From Clostridia bacterium (GTDB lineage Bacteria; Bacillota; Clostridia; Caldicoprobacterales; Caldicoprobacteraceae), in contig PKRC01000003.1 in assembly GCA_017577715.1 (NCBI GenBank), positions 167,445 through 231,444 on the forward strand: DNA of 64,000 nt, written 5' to 3'. Shown in pieces: positions 24,953-33,615 of the stretch (position 1 is its first letter; every line of letters begins with the position of its first letter). A model generated the notes under the pieces. That model was not told the origin of the DNA, did not search any database, and was given only the letters and a program-made list of their open reading frames with translations. The position numbers were made by a program, and so were the translations under genes.

Positions 24953-24981
24953 TAGTCAGATTGTCCTGGAGGCTTTATAAT
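24953..24981 (+). promoter_or_regulatory. promoter of the MsmX-like ATPase gene
   Basis: TAGTCA (24953-24958), 17-bp spacer, TATAAT (24976-24981), about 75 bp before the start codon. Confidence 0.55.
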
Positions 24982-25059
24982 ATAGTTATACCCGGTATTT
25001 AATTTTTTAAATTTTGCATCCTAGGGGTGCGGAAAATACTGTTATGTGGAGGGGTTTAA

Positions 25060-26175
25060 ATGGCAAGTGTAACTTTTAGAAACGTGTCCAAGGTATATCC
25101 AGGAGGGGTTACTGCTGTAAGCAATTTTAACCTTGATATCGCCGATAAAGAATTCATAGTCCTGGTAGGCCCTTCTGGATGCGGAAAGACTACGACGCTG
25201 CGTATGGTCGCCGGTCTGGAGGAAATTACCGAAGGAGAACTTTACATCGGTGATAGATTGGTCAACGATGTAGCTCCCAAAGACAGAGATATAGCTATGG
25301 TTTTCCAGAACTATGCTCTGTATCCGCACATGACGGTGTACGACAATATGGCTTTCGGACTTAAGCTCAGAAAGGTACCCAAGGCCGAAATTGACAGGCG
25401 TGTAAGGGAAGCCGCAAGGATGCTGGACATTGAGCATCTGTTAAACAGAAAGCCCAAGGCTCTGTCTGGTGGACAGAGGCAGAGGGTGGCTGTAGGACGT
25501 GCTATAGTCCGTGAACCCAAGGTGTTCTTGATGGATGAGCCCTTGTCCAACTTGGACGCCAAGCTGAGGGTGCAGATGAGAACCGAGCTTACCAAGCTGC
25601 ATCAGAGATTGCAAACCACTTTCATCTACGTAACCCACGACCAGACCGAAGCTATGACCATGGGTACGCGCATCGTCGTCATGAAGGATGGTCTCATCCA
25701 GCAGGTAGATACTCCTCAGAACCTGTATGATTATCCCGTCAACTTGTTCGTAGCAGGATTCATCGGCAGCCCGCAGATGAACTTCATCAATGTACATCTC
25801 GTAAAAGAGGGCGACGACGTATATGCCGTCTTTGAAGGCAACAAGATCAAAGTTCCGGCAGGCAAGGTGAGGAAACTGAAGGATCCTTCCTACATTGGCA
25901 AAGAAGTGATAATGGGTATTCGTCCTGAGGACCTCCATGATGAGGAGATATTCCTGGCAAGCGCTGCTGACAGTACGGTAAAGGCCCATGTGGACGTTGT
26001 GGAGCTGTTGGGTTCCGAGACCTTCCTGTATCTGACGGTGTCTGGCAGGAACTTAGTGGCAAGGGTTAACCCGAGGTCCAAGGCAAGAGTGGGCGACACC
26101 ATTAAGATTGCCTTTGATACCAACAAGCTGCACTTCTTTGATAAAGATACTGAAGAGAGCATCTTGATGAGATAA
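25060..26175 (+). CDS. carbohydrate ABC transporter ATP-binding protein (MalK/UgpC/MsmX type)
   Basis: 371-aa ATPase: Walker A GPSGCGKTTT at about residues 37-46, signature LSGGQRQRVAVGRA near 135-148, Walker B VFLMDEPLSNLD near 155-166, and a C-terminal MOBE/TOBE regulatory domain from about residue 240 (IGIRPEDLHDEEI). No permease or binding protein lies next to it. In Firmicutes such orphan MsmX-type ATPases serve many sugar ABC transporters encoded elsewhere. GGAGGGG lies five bases before the ATG. Single gene with its own promoter and terminator. Confidence 0.92.
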   Translation: MASVTFRNVSKVYPGGVTAVSNFNLDIADKEFIVLVGPSGCGKTTTLRMVAGLEEITEGELYIGDRLVNDVAPKDRDIAMVFQNYALYPHMTVYDNMAFGLKLRKVPKAEIDRRVREAARMLDIEHLLNRKPKALSGGQRQRVAVGRAIVREPKVFLMDEPLSNLDAKLRVQMRTELTKLHQRLQTTFIYVTHDQTEAMTMGTRIVVMKDGLIQQVDTPQNLYDYPVNLFVAGFIGSPQMNFINVHLVKEGDDVYAVFEGNKIKVPAGKVRKLKDPSYIGKEVIMGIRPEDLHDEEIFLASAADSTVKAHVDVVELLGSETFLYLTVSGRNLVARVNPRSKARVGDTIKIAFDTNKLHFFDKDTEESILMR

Positions 26176-26228
26176 ATATTTTAATTAAATTAATTTATAA
26201 ATTAAAAAAGAGGATTTTTGCAAAAAAA

Positions 26229-26270
26229 GCAGAAATATTGTCTTAGTGGATAATATTTCTGCTTTTTTTA
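26229..26270 (+). terminator. terminator after the MsmX-like gene
   Basis: GCAGAAATATT (26229-26239) pairs with AATATTTCTGC (26252-26262), followed by seven T residues and preceded by seven A residues, so it can work in both directions. Confidence 0.92.
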
Positions 26271-26311
26271 TCCCATGAATTAATGTATACTTATATTTGG
26301 GTGGTAATATT

Positions 26312-27397
26312 ATGCTGACCGAGCAAAAGATGCAAAAGGTACTGGACAGGGTGGCCAGCAGTATTGAGGTAACCATCGATATTGTAGATGCTAGCGGGAT
26401 GATTGTGGCCAGCAGTGACAGGGAAAAAGTGGGGCAAGCTGAACCGGCAGTCAGGGACTACGATGCCATAAACGCGAGTCTCACATTTGTTCACAATGGC
26501 AGGACTTATTTGAAGTTCAGCATCGATAATGCTATGGCCTATTTTATAGTCATGGATGGCGTAAGCAAAGCTATTAGGAATTATTGCATGCTCCTTGCAT
26601 CCATCATCGAGCTTTATTTGAAATCCAATATACAAAAGCTCAATCGGGAAGAAGTCGTGCGTAGGATTGTACTGGATCAAGTATCCGACCTTGAGCTTCA
26701 GGAGCTGGCTCGAGAGTACAAGCTTGAGCCCGACATAGCTAGATGCGTGCTCGTCATACGTACCGACAATATGAAGGCCGAACAGGTCTACAAGCTGCTT
26801 TTAAAAGTTTTCCCTAAAAATCATGGAGATATTCTGGTGCTGTTTGACAGCCGCACGGTAATACTGGTTAAGCGGATATTTGACGAGATGGATGAGGATG
26901 AGCTGGAGCAGATGGCAGCTGCCATAGAGGAAACCGTCCTAAATGAGACTACCGTCAAGATCTGCATTGGAATAGGCAGAATTAAGCCCAGCATCTTTCA
27001 GTTGAGGGAATCGTATCTTGAAGCCATGCAGGCCATAGAAGTAGGGTTGATGTATGACGTAATAGGACGGATATACAGATATGACAGCTTGCTTTTGGAG
27101 CGTTTTCTCCATGAAATTCCAGTGCAAATTTCTCGAAAGTATTGTGAATCCATCTTTAACGAAGAGGCTAAAAAGGTGCTCAACGAAGAAATGATAACCA
27201 CCATCAATAAATTTTTTGAAAACAATTTGAACTTGAGCGAAACGGCTAGGCAGCTTTATATTCACCGTAACACTCTGGTGTATCGCCTAGATAAGATACA
27301 AAAAGCCCTGGGGCTTGACCTCAGAAACTTTCATGATGCCGTTACCTTCAAGATAATGATGATGTTAGATAAGCAGAAGCGGGAGTGTTACTCTTGA
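26312..27397 (+). CDS. CdaR/PucR-type transcriptional regulator
   Basis: 361-aa regulator. The N-terminal ~110 residues (KMQKVLDRVASSIEVTIDIVDASG) match the sugar-diacid recognition domain of CdaR-like proteins; a GGDEF-like middle segment follows; the C-terminal helix-turn-helix of the PucR_2 (HTH_30) type reads NNLNLSETARQLYIHRNTL, then YRLDKIQKALGLDLRNFHDA. ATG at 26312 has GGGTGG seven bases upstream; a TTG at 26297 is less likely. It overlaps ftsE by 4 bp, so it may be co-transcribed with ftsEX, though its targets more likely concern sugar or sugar-acid use, perhaps with the upstream ATPase. Confidence 0.82.
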   Translation: MLTEQKMQKVLDRVASSIEVTIDIVDASGMIVASSDREKVGQAEPAVRDYDAINASLTFVHNGRTYLKFSIDNAMAYFIVMDGVSKAIRNYCMLLASIIELYLKSNIQKLNREEVVRRIVLDQVSDLELQELAREYKLEPDIARCVLVIRTDNMKAEQVYKLLLKVFPKNHGDILVLFDSRTVILVKRIFDEMDEDELEQMAAAIEETVLNETTVKICIGIGRIKPSIFQLRESYLEAMQAIEVGLMYDVIGRIYRYDSLLLERFLHEIPVQISRKYCESIFNEEAKKVLNEEMITTINKFFENNLNLSETARQLYIHRNTLVYRLDKIQKALGLDLRNFHDAVTFKIMMMLDKQKRECYS

Positions 27398-28080
27398 TAC
27401 AGTTTAAAAACGTAACAAAGGTTTATCCCAATGGTTTATGTGCTTTATCAAATGTCAGCTTTACAATTGCAAACGGCGAGTTTGTCTTTGTAGTGGGGGC
27501 CAGCGGCGCGGGTAAGACTACGCTGATGAAGTTGCTTCTCAAGGAGATCGAGCCCACATCGGGCAGTATAATTGTGGATGATATTGACCTATCTTCTTTG
27601 AAAAGAAAGGAAATCCCCTATTACCGGCGCAAACTGGGGGTGGTTTTTCAAGATTTTAGGCTGCTTCTGGATAGGACGGCCTATGAGAATGTTGCTTTTG
27701 CAATGGAGATTTTAGGAGCCCCTCCCAGGGAGATCCGCAGAAGGGTGCCCATAGTGCTCAATATGGTGGGGTTAGGTGCCAAAGCCCATGCCTATCCATA
27801 TCAGCTATCGGGAGGAGAGCAGCAGCGAGTGGCCATTGCCAGGGCCCTTGTAAATAACCCGTCAATACTCATCGCAGATGAACCGACGGGTAACCTGGAC
27901 CCAGCAACAGCTATGGAGATTATGAAAATATTGAGCCTTATAAACCGGCGGGGCACTACGGTGATCATGGCGACCCATGCTAAAAATATAGTGAACGCCA
28001 TGCGCAAGAGAGTGCTTCAATTCCGCAAAGGGGTCCTTATAAGGGATGAACAGGAAGGAGGATATTTTGATGAACCTTAG
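27394..28080 (+). CDS. ftsE: cell division ATP-binding protein FtsE
   Basis: 228-aa ABC ATPase with Walker A GASGAGKTT near residues 36-44, the FtsE-type VVFQDFRLLLDRTAYENVAF segment after it, signature LSGGEQQRVAIARAL near 136-150 and Walker B ILIADEPTGNLDP near 157-169. FtsE with FtsX forms an ATP-driven complex at the membrane that activates peptidoglycan hydrolases. The TTG at 27394 (GGGAG eight bases upstream) overlaps the TGA of the regulator. It overlaps ftsX by 11 bp. Confidence 0.96.
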   Translation: MIQFKNVTKVYPNGLCALSNVSFTIANGEFVFVVGASGAGKTTLMKLLLKEIEPTSGSIIVDDIDLSSLKRKEIPYYRRKLGVVFQDFRLLLDRTAYENVAFAMEILGAPPREIRRRVPIVLNMVGLGAKAHAYPYQLSGGEQQRVAIARALVNNPSILIADEPTGNLDPATAMEIMKILSLINRRGTTVIMATHAKNIVNAMRKRVLQFRKGVLIRDEQEGGYFDEP

Positions 28081-28978
28081 TAGCTGGAGGTTTTTCGTTG
28101 TCCACGGGTTTCAAAATATCCTTCGCAATCGGATAATGTCGTTGGCATCGGTTACCGCCATAATGATCACTTTGATTGTGCTGGGATTGATATTGATAGT
28201 TGTGGCCAATCTAGATGTGATGGTAGATGAAGTGGAATCGAAAATGGAGGTTACCCTGTTTTTGAAGGATGGCCTAACAGATCAGCAACGTTCGATGCTG
28301 GAACAGGACATAAGGAATTGGCAGGGCGTTTACGATGTTGAGTTTGTTTCTAAACATGAAGCCCTTGAGAAATGGAAGCGGGAGTTGGGAGATAAAGGGA
28401 GCTTGCTTGATGGGTATAACGGAGAAAACAATCCTCTACCCGATTCTTTTTTAGTGAAGATAGAGAAGCCGGAATATGTGGATGAGGTTATCCAAAAGAC
28501 AAAAGGCCTGTATTATGTAGAAGAGGTCAATTACAGTAGCAAGGTAGTTGAATTTGTGGAATGGCTTGCTCGAACTATCCGTATAGCGGGTGCGGGGCTT
28601 GTGGTTATTCTGGCGGCAGTAGCTGCCATCATCATCGGCAACACAGTAAGGCTGACGGTATATTCCAGGCGAAGGGAAATAGGTATCATGAAATACATTG
28701 GGGCTACCGACTGGTTTATCCGCTGGCCTTTTATCATAGAAGGGTTAATGCTGGGGGTGATAGGGAGCGTAATAGCCACGGGCGTGGTAGCGCTGATTTA
28801 CAAGTTTTTGCTTGACAGGAGCAGTTATATGAACTTAAAGTGGGGATACCTGGGGATATTTCAATTACTGCCTTTAAGCGATGTAATTCTGTATGTGGTT
28901 AAGGTGTGCTTGGTGGTAGGAGCGTGTGTAGGTGCTCTAGCAAGCTGTCTGTCCATCAGGAGATATTTAAAGGTGTGA
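28070..28978 (+). CDS. ftsX: cell division protein FtsX
   Basis: 302-aa membrane subunit of FtsEX. A short cytoplasmic start and one helix near residues 22-46 are followed by an extracytoplasmic domain (EVTLFLKDGLTDQQRSMLEQ ... VYDVEFVSKHEALEKWK) and three C-terminal helices with the FtsX core RRREIGIMKYIGATDWFIRW near 203-222. ATG at 28070 has AAGGAGG eight bases upstream. Its outer domain should contact the coiled-coil M23 peptidase encoded next, as FtsX does with CwlO-type or PcsB-type enzymes. Confidence 0.96.
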   Translation: MNLSSWRFFVVHGFQNILRNRIMSLASVTAIMITLIVLGLILIVVANLDVMVDEVESKMEVTLFLKDGLTDQQRSMLEQDIRNWQGVYDVEFVSKHEALEKWKRELGDKGSLLDGYNGENNPLPDSFLVKIEKPEYVDEVIQKTKGLYYVEEVNYSSKVVEFVEWLARTIRIAGAGLVVILAAVAAIIIGNTVRLTVYSRRREIGIMKYIGATDWFIRWPFIIEGLMLGVIGSVIATGVVALIYKFLLDRSSYMNLKWGYLGIFQLLPLSDVILYVVKVCLVVGACVGALASCLSIRRYLKV

Positions 28979-29136
28979 ATCCTTGCTTTTTAATTTTATT
29001 ATTTAACAAAAAGGTTGGACATGCCTATAGATAGATGATAGGGAAGTGCAGCCTTTTTGCCCGTTTAAAGGGGTTTATATTTGTTCGTATATGCGCAGTG
29101 GACAACTTAGAAGGAATGATTCAGGGGGTTGAGGGG

Positions 29137-30327
29137 ATGCGACGCAGGGTAATTGTATTTCTATTTGCCATTTTATTTGCTTTGACAGGGGCCACGGCCA
29201 TTGCTGATACCAATACCTCTAGCAAGATCGACAAAAAGAAGCAGGAGCTTAAAGAAATAAACCAGGAGATAAAGAACACCGAAAAGCAGTTGGAGGAAGT
29301 TAAGGAACAACAAAGCGATGTGGCTGCCAGGTTAAAGGAGATAGAAAAGCAGCTGAAGCAAAAGGAGCAGGAACTAAGTCAGCTGGAGGAAGAGCTGCAG
29401 TATACGCAGGGAGAGCTGGAGAGGACGCGCAAGGAGCTGGAGAAAGCCATTAAAGAGGCTGAAAAGCAGGAAAAGTTGATGGCTGATAGGATAAGGGCTA
29501 TATATATGAACGGCAGCTCCTCGTATTTGGAATTGCTTTTGGAGGCAAAAAGCATAAACGAGTTTTTGGACAGGATGGTGATGGTGCAACAGCTGATAGC
29601 CTTTGATGTGGAAGTCCTTGATCAGATGAAGCAGTATCGGGACCAGGTGGATCAAAAACGAGCCGAACTTGAGGAACTGGAGAGCTCCCTTCAACAGAAA
29701 AAAGAGGCGGTGGCCAAGCAGAAAGCCGAGATTGAGCAGAAAAAGAAGGAACAGAGCCAGCTGTTGCAAAAGTTGAAGGAAGAACAGGAACGCTATGAGC
29801 GCGATTTGGATGAGCTGGAAAAGACGTCAAAAGAGCTCGAGAAGACCATACAGGAATTGCTCAAAAAGCTGGAGGAGGAGCGGAAAAAGAAAAATCAATC
29901 CAGCCAAAAGTATACGGGTGGTATACTGACGTGGCCGGTGCCAGGATTTTATAGGATAACCTCGTACTTTGGTTACCGTACCCATCCTGTTTACGGCACT
30001 AAAAGGATGCATACCGGCATAGATATTGGTTCAAATCCGGGGCAAAGCATATACGGCCAGAATTTTGTGGCCGGCGCTGATGGAACGGTTATATTTGCAG
30101 GGTGGTACGGCGGTTACGGCAACTGCGTAATCATTGAACATGGAGGAGGTATAACTACCCTCTATGCCCATGGATCCAAAATTCTGGTATCAGCGGGACA
30201 GCAGGTAAAGAGAGGGCAACCGGTGATGAAGGTGGGCAGCACGGGTGTATCAACCGGACCCCATGCGCACTTTGAGGTGAGGAAAGACGGGGTGCCCGTC
30301 AACCCCCTGCCGTATTTGGGACGATAA
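29137..30327 (+). CDS. M23 peptidoglycan endopeptidase with coiled coil (FtsEX effector)
   Basis: 396-aa secreted hydrolase: signal peptide with cleavage near TAIADT (about residue 25), a long coiled coil over about residues 30-265 rich in Glu/Lys/Gln, and a C-terminal M23 metallopeptidase with HTGIDIGSN (zinc His and Asp) and GPHAHFEVR (HxH). This build is that of EnvC/PcsB/CwlO-like proteins driven by FtsEX. ATG at 29137 has AGGGGG eight bases upstream; the frame is open back to 29035. It follows ftsX by 158 bp, and in related genomes the S41 peptidase comes next; here a sugar operon intervenes. Confidence 0.92.
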   Translation: MRRRVIVFLFAILFALTGATAIADTNTSSKIDKKKQELKEINQEIKNTEKQLEEVKEQQSDVAARLKEIEKQLKQKEQELSQLEEELQYTQGELERTRKELEKAIKEAEKQEKLMADRIRAIYMNGSSSYLELLLEAKSINEFLDRMVMVQQLIAFDVEVLDQMKQYRDQVDQKRAELEELESSLQQKKEAVAKQKAEIEQKKKEQSQLLQKLKEEQERYERDLDELEKTSKELEKTIQELLKKLEEERKKKNQSSQKYTGGILTWPVPGFYRITSYFGYRTHPVYGTKRMHTGIDIGSNPGQSIYGQNFVAGADGTVIFAGWYGGYGNCVIIEHGGGITTLYAHGSKILVSAGQQVKRGQPVMKVGSTGVSTGPHAHFEVRKDGVPVNPLPYLGR

Positions 30328-30347
30328 AGGTTATGAGGATAGAAAAT

Positions 30348-30391
30348 AAAATGCCTTAATGAAACCAGAATAGGTTTCATTAAGGCATTTT
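30348..30391. terminator. bidirectional terminator
   Basis: A perfect 19-bp stem (30348-30366 with 30373-30391; arm begins AAAATGCCTTAATG) around the loop AGAATA, with A/T flanks on both sides. It separates the rightward M23 gene from the leftward sugar-transporter operon. Confidence 0.9.
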
Positions 30392-30457
30392 ATTTGGTAT
30401 ATATGTTTACACCGTATAGCAAGCAATATCATTCTCACAGCATTTTAGTTGCAATCA

Positions 30458-31492
30458 TTAATATACGTTCTTCCATTCTCCTATGTTGCTGGCATCAAAC
30501 TTGAATGGGTCACCCAGCATGATTTCGGTTCCATCACCAACTTGAATTATTTCCCTTTCCCCTAGCTTTCCTGCCGTAAATTTTTCACCAGCTTTTCCTG
30601 TAATCTTTCCGGTTACTAGGGCATCAGCAGCGTAGCCTGCCAGATATCCTAGATCGATGGGGTTCCACAGGTACATCCACTGGCAAACGCCGCTTTCGAT
30701 ATATTCGGCCATCTCGCTGGGCAGGCCAAGACCGGTAAGTTGCACTTTTCCTTTAAGGCCTTTGTCGGTAAGGACTTTTGCTGCTGCGGCGATACCCACG
30801 GTTGTGGGAGCGATTATGCCCTTCAGGTTGGGGTAGGATTTTAATAGGCCTTCCGTTTCGGAGACGCTTTTGTCTCTTAAGTCATCGCCGTACGCGATTT
30901 TGACCAGCTTTACCTTCGAGTATTTGGGATCTTTCAGCTCTTCTTGCATCCATTTGATCCAGGTATTTTGATTGGTGGACTGGGAGGTAGCGCTCAAAAT
31001 GGCTATTTCACCTTCTCCACCGATCATCTCATATATGGCTTGCACCAAGACTCGCCCGATTCTTTCAGGATCCGCTTGCTGTACATGCACCATACGGCTT
31101 TGAGCATTTACAGCTGAGTCTACGGATAGCACTTTTATGCCCTGCTTCATCGCCTTTTGAAGGGCAGGTTGCAGTGCATCCGGGTCATTGGCCGATATGG
31201 CGATTGCATCGACTTTTTGTGCTATCAGCTCTTCTATCATCTGAATTTGAGCTTCAGCAGTTGGCTGTTCAGGCGCCTTTATAATGGCTTGGCCGCCCGT
31301 TTCTTCAACTGCAGTTTTAAAACCTTCAGCCATTTTTTCCATGAAAGGATTCCCTGTACTTTTTACGATAATGGCCATCTTCTTTTGAGCGTTGCCGCTC
31401 TTCCCGTTGGGTGTGGACCCAGTGTTAGTACATCCTACCAACAATGCTACGACTAAAATGGTTGAAATAATGGTAACAAGCCACCTTTTCAT
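30458..31492 (-). CDS. sugar ABC transporter substrate-binding lipoprotein (RhaS/LsrB-like)
   Basis: 344-aa lipoprotein, lipobox LLVGC with the acylated Cys near residue 21, then a Gly/Ser/Asn linker and a periplasmic-binding-protein type 1 fold (AIIVKSTGNPFMEKMAEGFK, AIAISANDPDALQPALQKA, KVLSVDSAV, ISATSQSTNQN, IAPTTVGIAAAAKVL, GLGLPSEMAEYI). The TGLGLPSEM and VCQWMYLWNPIDLGYL segments are typical of rhamnose (RhaS) and AI-2 (LsrB) binding proteins. Last gene of the leftward operon, separated from the permease by a stable hairpin. AAAAGGGGG precedes the ATG. Rhamnose is the favoured ligand; AI-2 or another deoxy sugar is possible. Confidence 0.85.
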   Translation of the reverse strand: MKRWLVTIISTILVVALLVGCTNTGSTPNGKSGNAQKKMAIIVKSTGNPFMEKMAEGFKTAVEETGGQAIIKAPEQPTAEAQIQMIEELIAQKVDAIAISANDPDALQPALQKAMKQGIKVLSVDSAVNAQSRMVHVQQADPERIGRVLVQAIYEMIGGEGEIAILSATSQSTNQNTWIKWMQEELKDPKYSKVKLVKIAYGDDLRDKSVSETEGLLKSYPNLKGIIAPTTVGIAAAAKVLTDKGLKGKVQLTGLGLPSEMAEYIESGVCQWMYLWNPIDLGYLAGYAADALVTGKITGKAGEKFTAGKLGEREIIQVGDGTEIMLGDPFKFDASNIGEWKNVY

Positions 31493-31523
31493 GAATGTAC
31501 CCCCTTTTAATTTTTGTATTTAT

Positions 31524-31551
31524 ATATACGCCAGCTTTTGCTGGCGTATAT
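31524..31551 (-). other. intercistronic hairpin before the binding-protein gene
   Basis: ATATACGCCAGC (31524-31535) and GCTGGCGTATAT (31540-31551) form a perfect 12-bp stem with a 4-base loop. In the direction of transcription (minus strand) it is followed by ATAAATAC, not a T run, so it should act as an RNA-stabilising or processing element rather than a strong terminator, perhaps raising the binding protein over the permeases. Confidence 0.65.
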
Positions 31552-31570
31552 TTTTGTTATGAGAATTCTG

Positions 31571-32590
31571 TCAATCACTTTTATCATTAGCCATAGCTAA
31601 ATTCTGTTTGGTAGCTTTTTTGATGGTAAGTCTCACATTGGGGATCATTACTGAAAATACTAGCAATAGGCCAATAATTACTAAGATGGTCTGGGAAGGC
31701 AGGTTCACAAGCCCTAGGCCGTAACGAAGCATGCCTATGAGAAAAGCTGAAATTATAGCCCCTATCATTTTACCCTTGCCTCCCGAGGTGCTTACGCCGC
31801 CAAGGACTACCATAGCAATTACATCTAGCTCATATCCCAAAGCTATGTTTGGCCTTGTACTTCCCATCCTTGAGGTAAGGAATAGGGCGGTTACACCTGA
31901 CATAAAGCCGGTAAGGGTAAAGACTATAATTTTGATCTTATCGACTTGTATGCCCGAAAATCTGCTGGCGGTAATGTTATTCCCCATGGCATATACATAT
32001 CTTCCGAAAGTAGTTTTATGGAGTAACAGGGAAAATATAACAGCGCATATGGCGAATACTATGATAATAAAAGGTATTCTGCCTACATAGCCCCAACCGA
32101 GGAAGCTAAACCATTGTGGGAAATTCCCTGAGGCCTGGTCTTTAAGGATGATGTAAGCTATCCCCCGGTATATAATCTGGGTGGACACCGTGACGATAAC
32201 CGCCGATAGCTCCTTGAATTTTACTATCAATAAACCGTTTAATAATCCACATAAAGTTCCCACTATCAGGCATAATATCATGGCAAGTTCCATAGGAAGG
32301 TGTAAGTCATTATATGAAACGGCCATGATCACTGAAGATAATGCCACTATGGAAGAGACCGAAACATCAATATCCCCCAGTATTATCACGAAGACCATGG
32401 GCAGTACGATAAATGCCTTATCGAGAAATGTCATGGTTGCATCCAATAACCCGCTGATATTGGAATAGTAAGGTGAGATGGACGCATTTATTATGTTTAT
32501 TGCTATGAATAGCAATACCAGGACCCATTCCCATTGGAAGAAAAAATTTTTCAGTTTTAAAATCTTGTTATCGTTATTTTGATGTGCCAT
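31571..32590 (-). CDS. sugar ABC transporter permease (RhaQ-like)
   Basis: 339-aa membrane protein of the ribose/rhamnose/AI-2 permease family (BPD_transp_2), about nine to ten helices. Family features include VIILGDIDVSVSSIVALSSV near residues 66-85, the coupling region YVYAMGNNITASRFSGIQVD near 193-212 and VIAMVVLGGVSTSGGKGKM near 253-271. GAGGAAAG precedes the ATG. It begins three bases after the stop of the other permease gene, so the two are translationally linked and form the membrane heterodimer. Confidence 0.9.
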   Translation of the reverse strand: MAHQNNDNKILKLKNFFFQWEWVLVLLFIAINIINASISPYYSNISGLLDATMTFLDKAFIVLPMVFVIILGDIDVSVSSIVALSSVIMAVSYNDLHLPMELAMILCLIVGTLCGLLNGLLIVKFKELSAVIVTVSTQIIYRGIAYIILKDQASGNFPQWFSFLGWGYVGRIPFIIIVFAICAVIFSLLLHKTTFGRYVYAMGNNITASRFSGIQVDKIKIIVFTLTGFMSGVTALFLTSRMGSTRPNIALGYELDVIAMVVLGGVSTSGGKGKMIGAIISAFLIGMLRYGLGLVNLPSQTILVIIGLLLVFSVMIPNVRLTIKKATKQNLAMANDKSD

Positions 32591-32593
32591 GAC

Positions 32594-33598
32594 TTATACT
32601 TTCCTCCTCATGAGGTTTTTTCTTTGGACTCTTTGCTTGACTATAGCGTTAACTATGACAGCAACGAGTATAACGACTCCCTGAATTGCCTGTTGCCAGA
32701 ATGGCGAGACGTTTATCATGGGCAGGGCATTATCCAGCATTCCAAATAGGAGAGAGCCAATTATGACTCCCGAAACCTTGCCGGAACCTCCGGATATGCT
32801 TACTCCGCCCAGTACGCAAGCTGCAATTACGCTTAGTTCGTATCCCATAGCGGTGTCGCCCTGGGCCGAGGCAAATTTTGAAACCCAAAGAACTCCGCAC
32901 AACCCTGCCAGCGTACCCATGATGGTATAGACTAGCCACAGGATTTTATCGATGTTTATTCCGCTTACCATGGCTGATTCGGGGTTGCTGCCCACTGCGT
33001 AGATCTGCCTTCCGGTTCGGGTATAATTGACGAAATAGAAAAAGATCACATATATTACGATGGCAAGGAAAAACAAAGTATTGATTCCCAAAATCGAACT
33101 TGTGGCGATATTTTTAAATGAGGCGGGCATTTGATGAGCGCTTACCCATCTACCACCGCTTATGATAAAGGTGAGTCCCCTGTAAGCGTTCATCATCCCC
33201 AAGCTGGCGATGATGGGAGGAAGTTTCCCTTTTGAAATGAGCAGTCCTATTATGCTCCCGCACATCAATCCTATTGCCATTCCTATCATGATAGCTACTA
33301 CGGGGTGCATTTCAGGGTTGGCGCTTACCGATAGGGCTGATATCATGCCCGATAAAGCTAGAGTAGAGCCAATGGAAAGGTCGATACCTCTGGTTATAAT
33401 GACCAGCATCATTCCAATGGCGAGTATGCTGAGGATAGCGGTGTTTCTTAACATATCATTTATATTTTCGATGCTTAAGAAATTAGGGTTTCGTAGCTGT
33501 ACTAAAACCGAAAGAACGATGATAAATACCAATAAGCCGAGTTCTCTAAATCTACTGATGTTGGTTATGGCTGATTTGTTTTTCAAAGTCGGCTTCAT
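32594..33598 (-). CDS. sugar ABC transporter permease (RhaP-like)
   Basis: 334-aa membrane protein of the same permease family as its neighbour: MLVIITRGIDLSIGSTLALS near residues 63-82, coupling region QIYAVGSNPESAMVSGINID near 204-223, and VLGGVSISGGSGKVSG near 265-280. ATG at 33598 has GGAGAAGG seven bases upstream; a TTG at 33604 is also possible. It follows the 503-aa ATPase gene closely. Together with the other permease it should form the channel of a rhamnose- or AI-2-type importer. Confidence 0.9.
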   Translation of the reverse strand: MKPTLKNKSAITNISRFRELGLLVFIIVLSVLVQLRNPNFLSIENINDMLRNTAILSILAIGMMLVIITRGIDLSIGSTLALSGMISALSVSANPEMHPVVAIMIGMAIGLMCGSIIGLLISKGKLPPIIASLGMMNAYRGLTFIISGGRWVSAHQMPASFKNIATSSILGINTLFFLAIVIYVIFFYFVNYTRTGRQIYAVGSNPESAMVSGINIDKILWLVYTIMGTLAGLCGVLWVSKFASAQGDTAMGYELSVIAACVLGGVSISGGSGKVSGVIIGSLLFGMLDNALPMINVSPFWQQAIQGVVILVAVIVNAIVKQRVQRKNLMRRKV

Positions 33599-33615
33599 AA
33601 GCAAACCTTCTCCTT

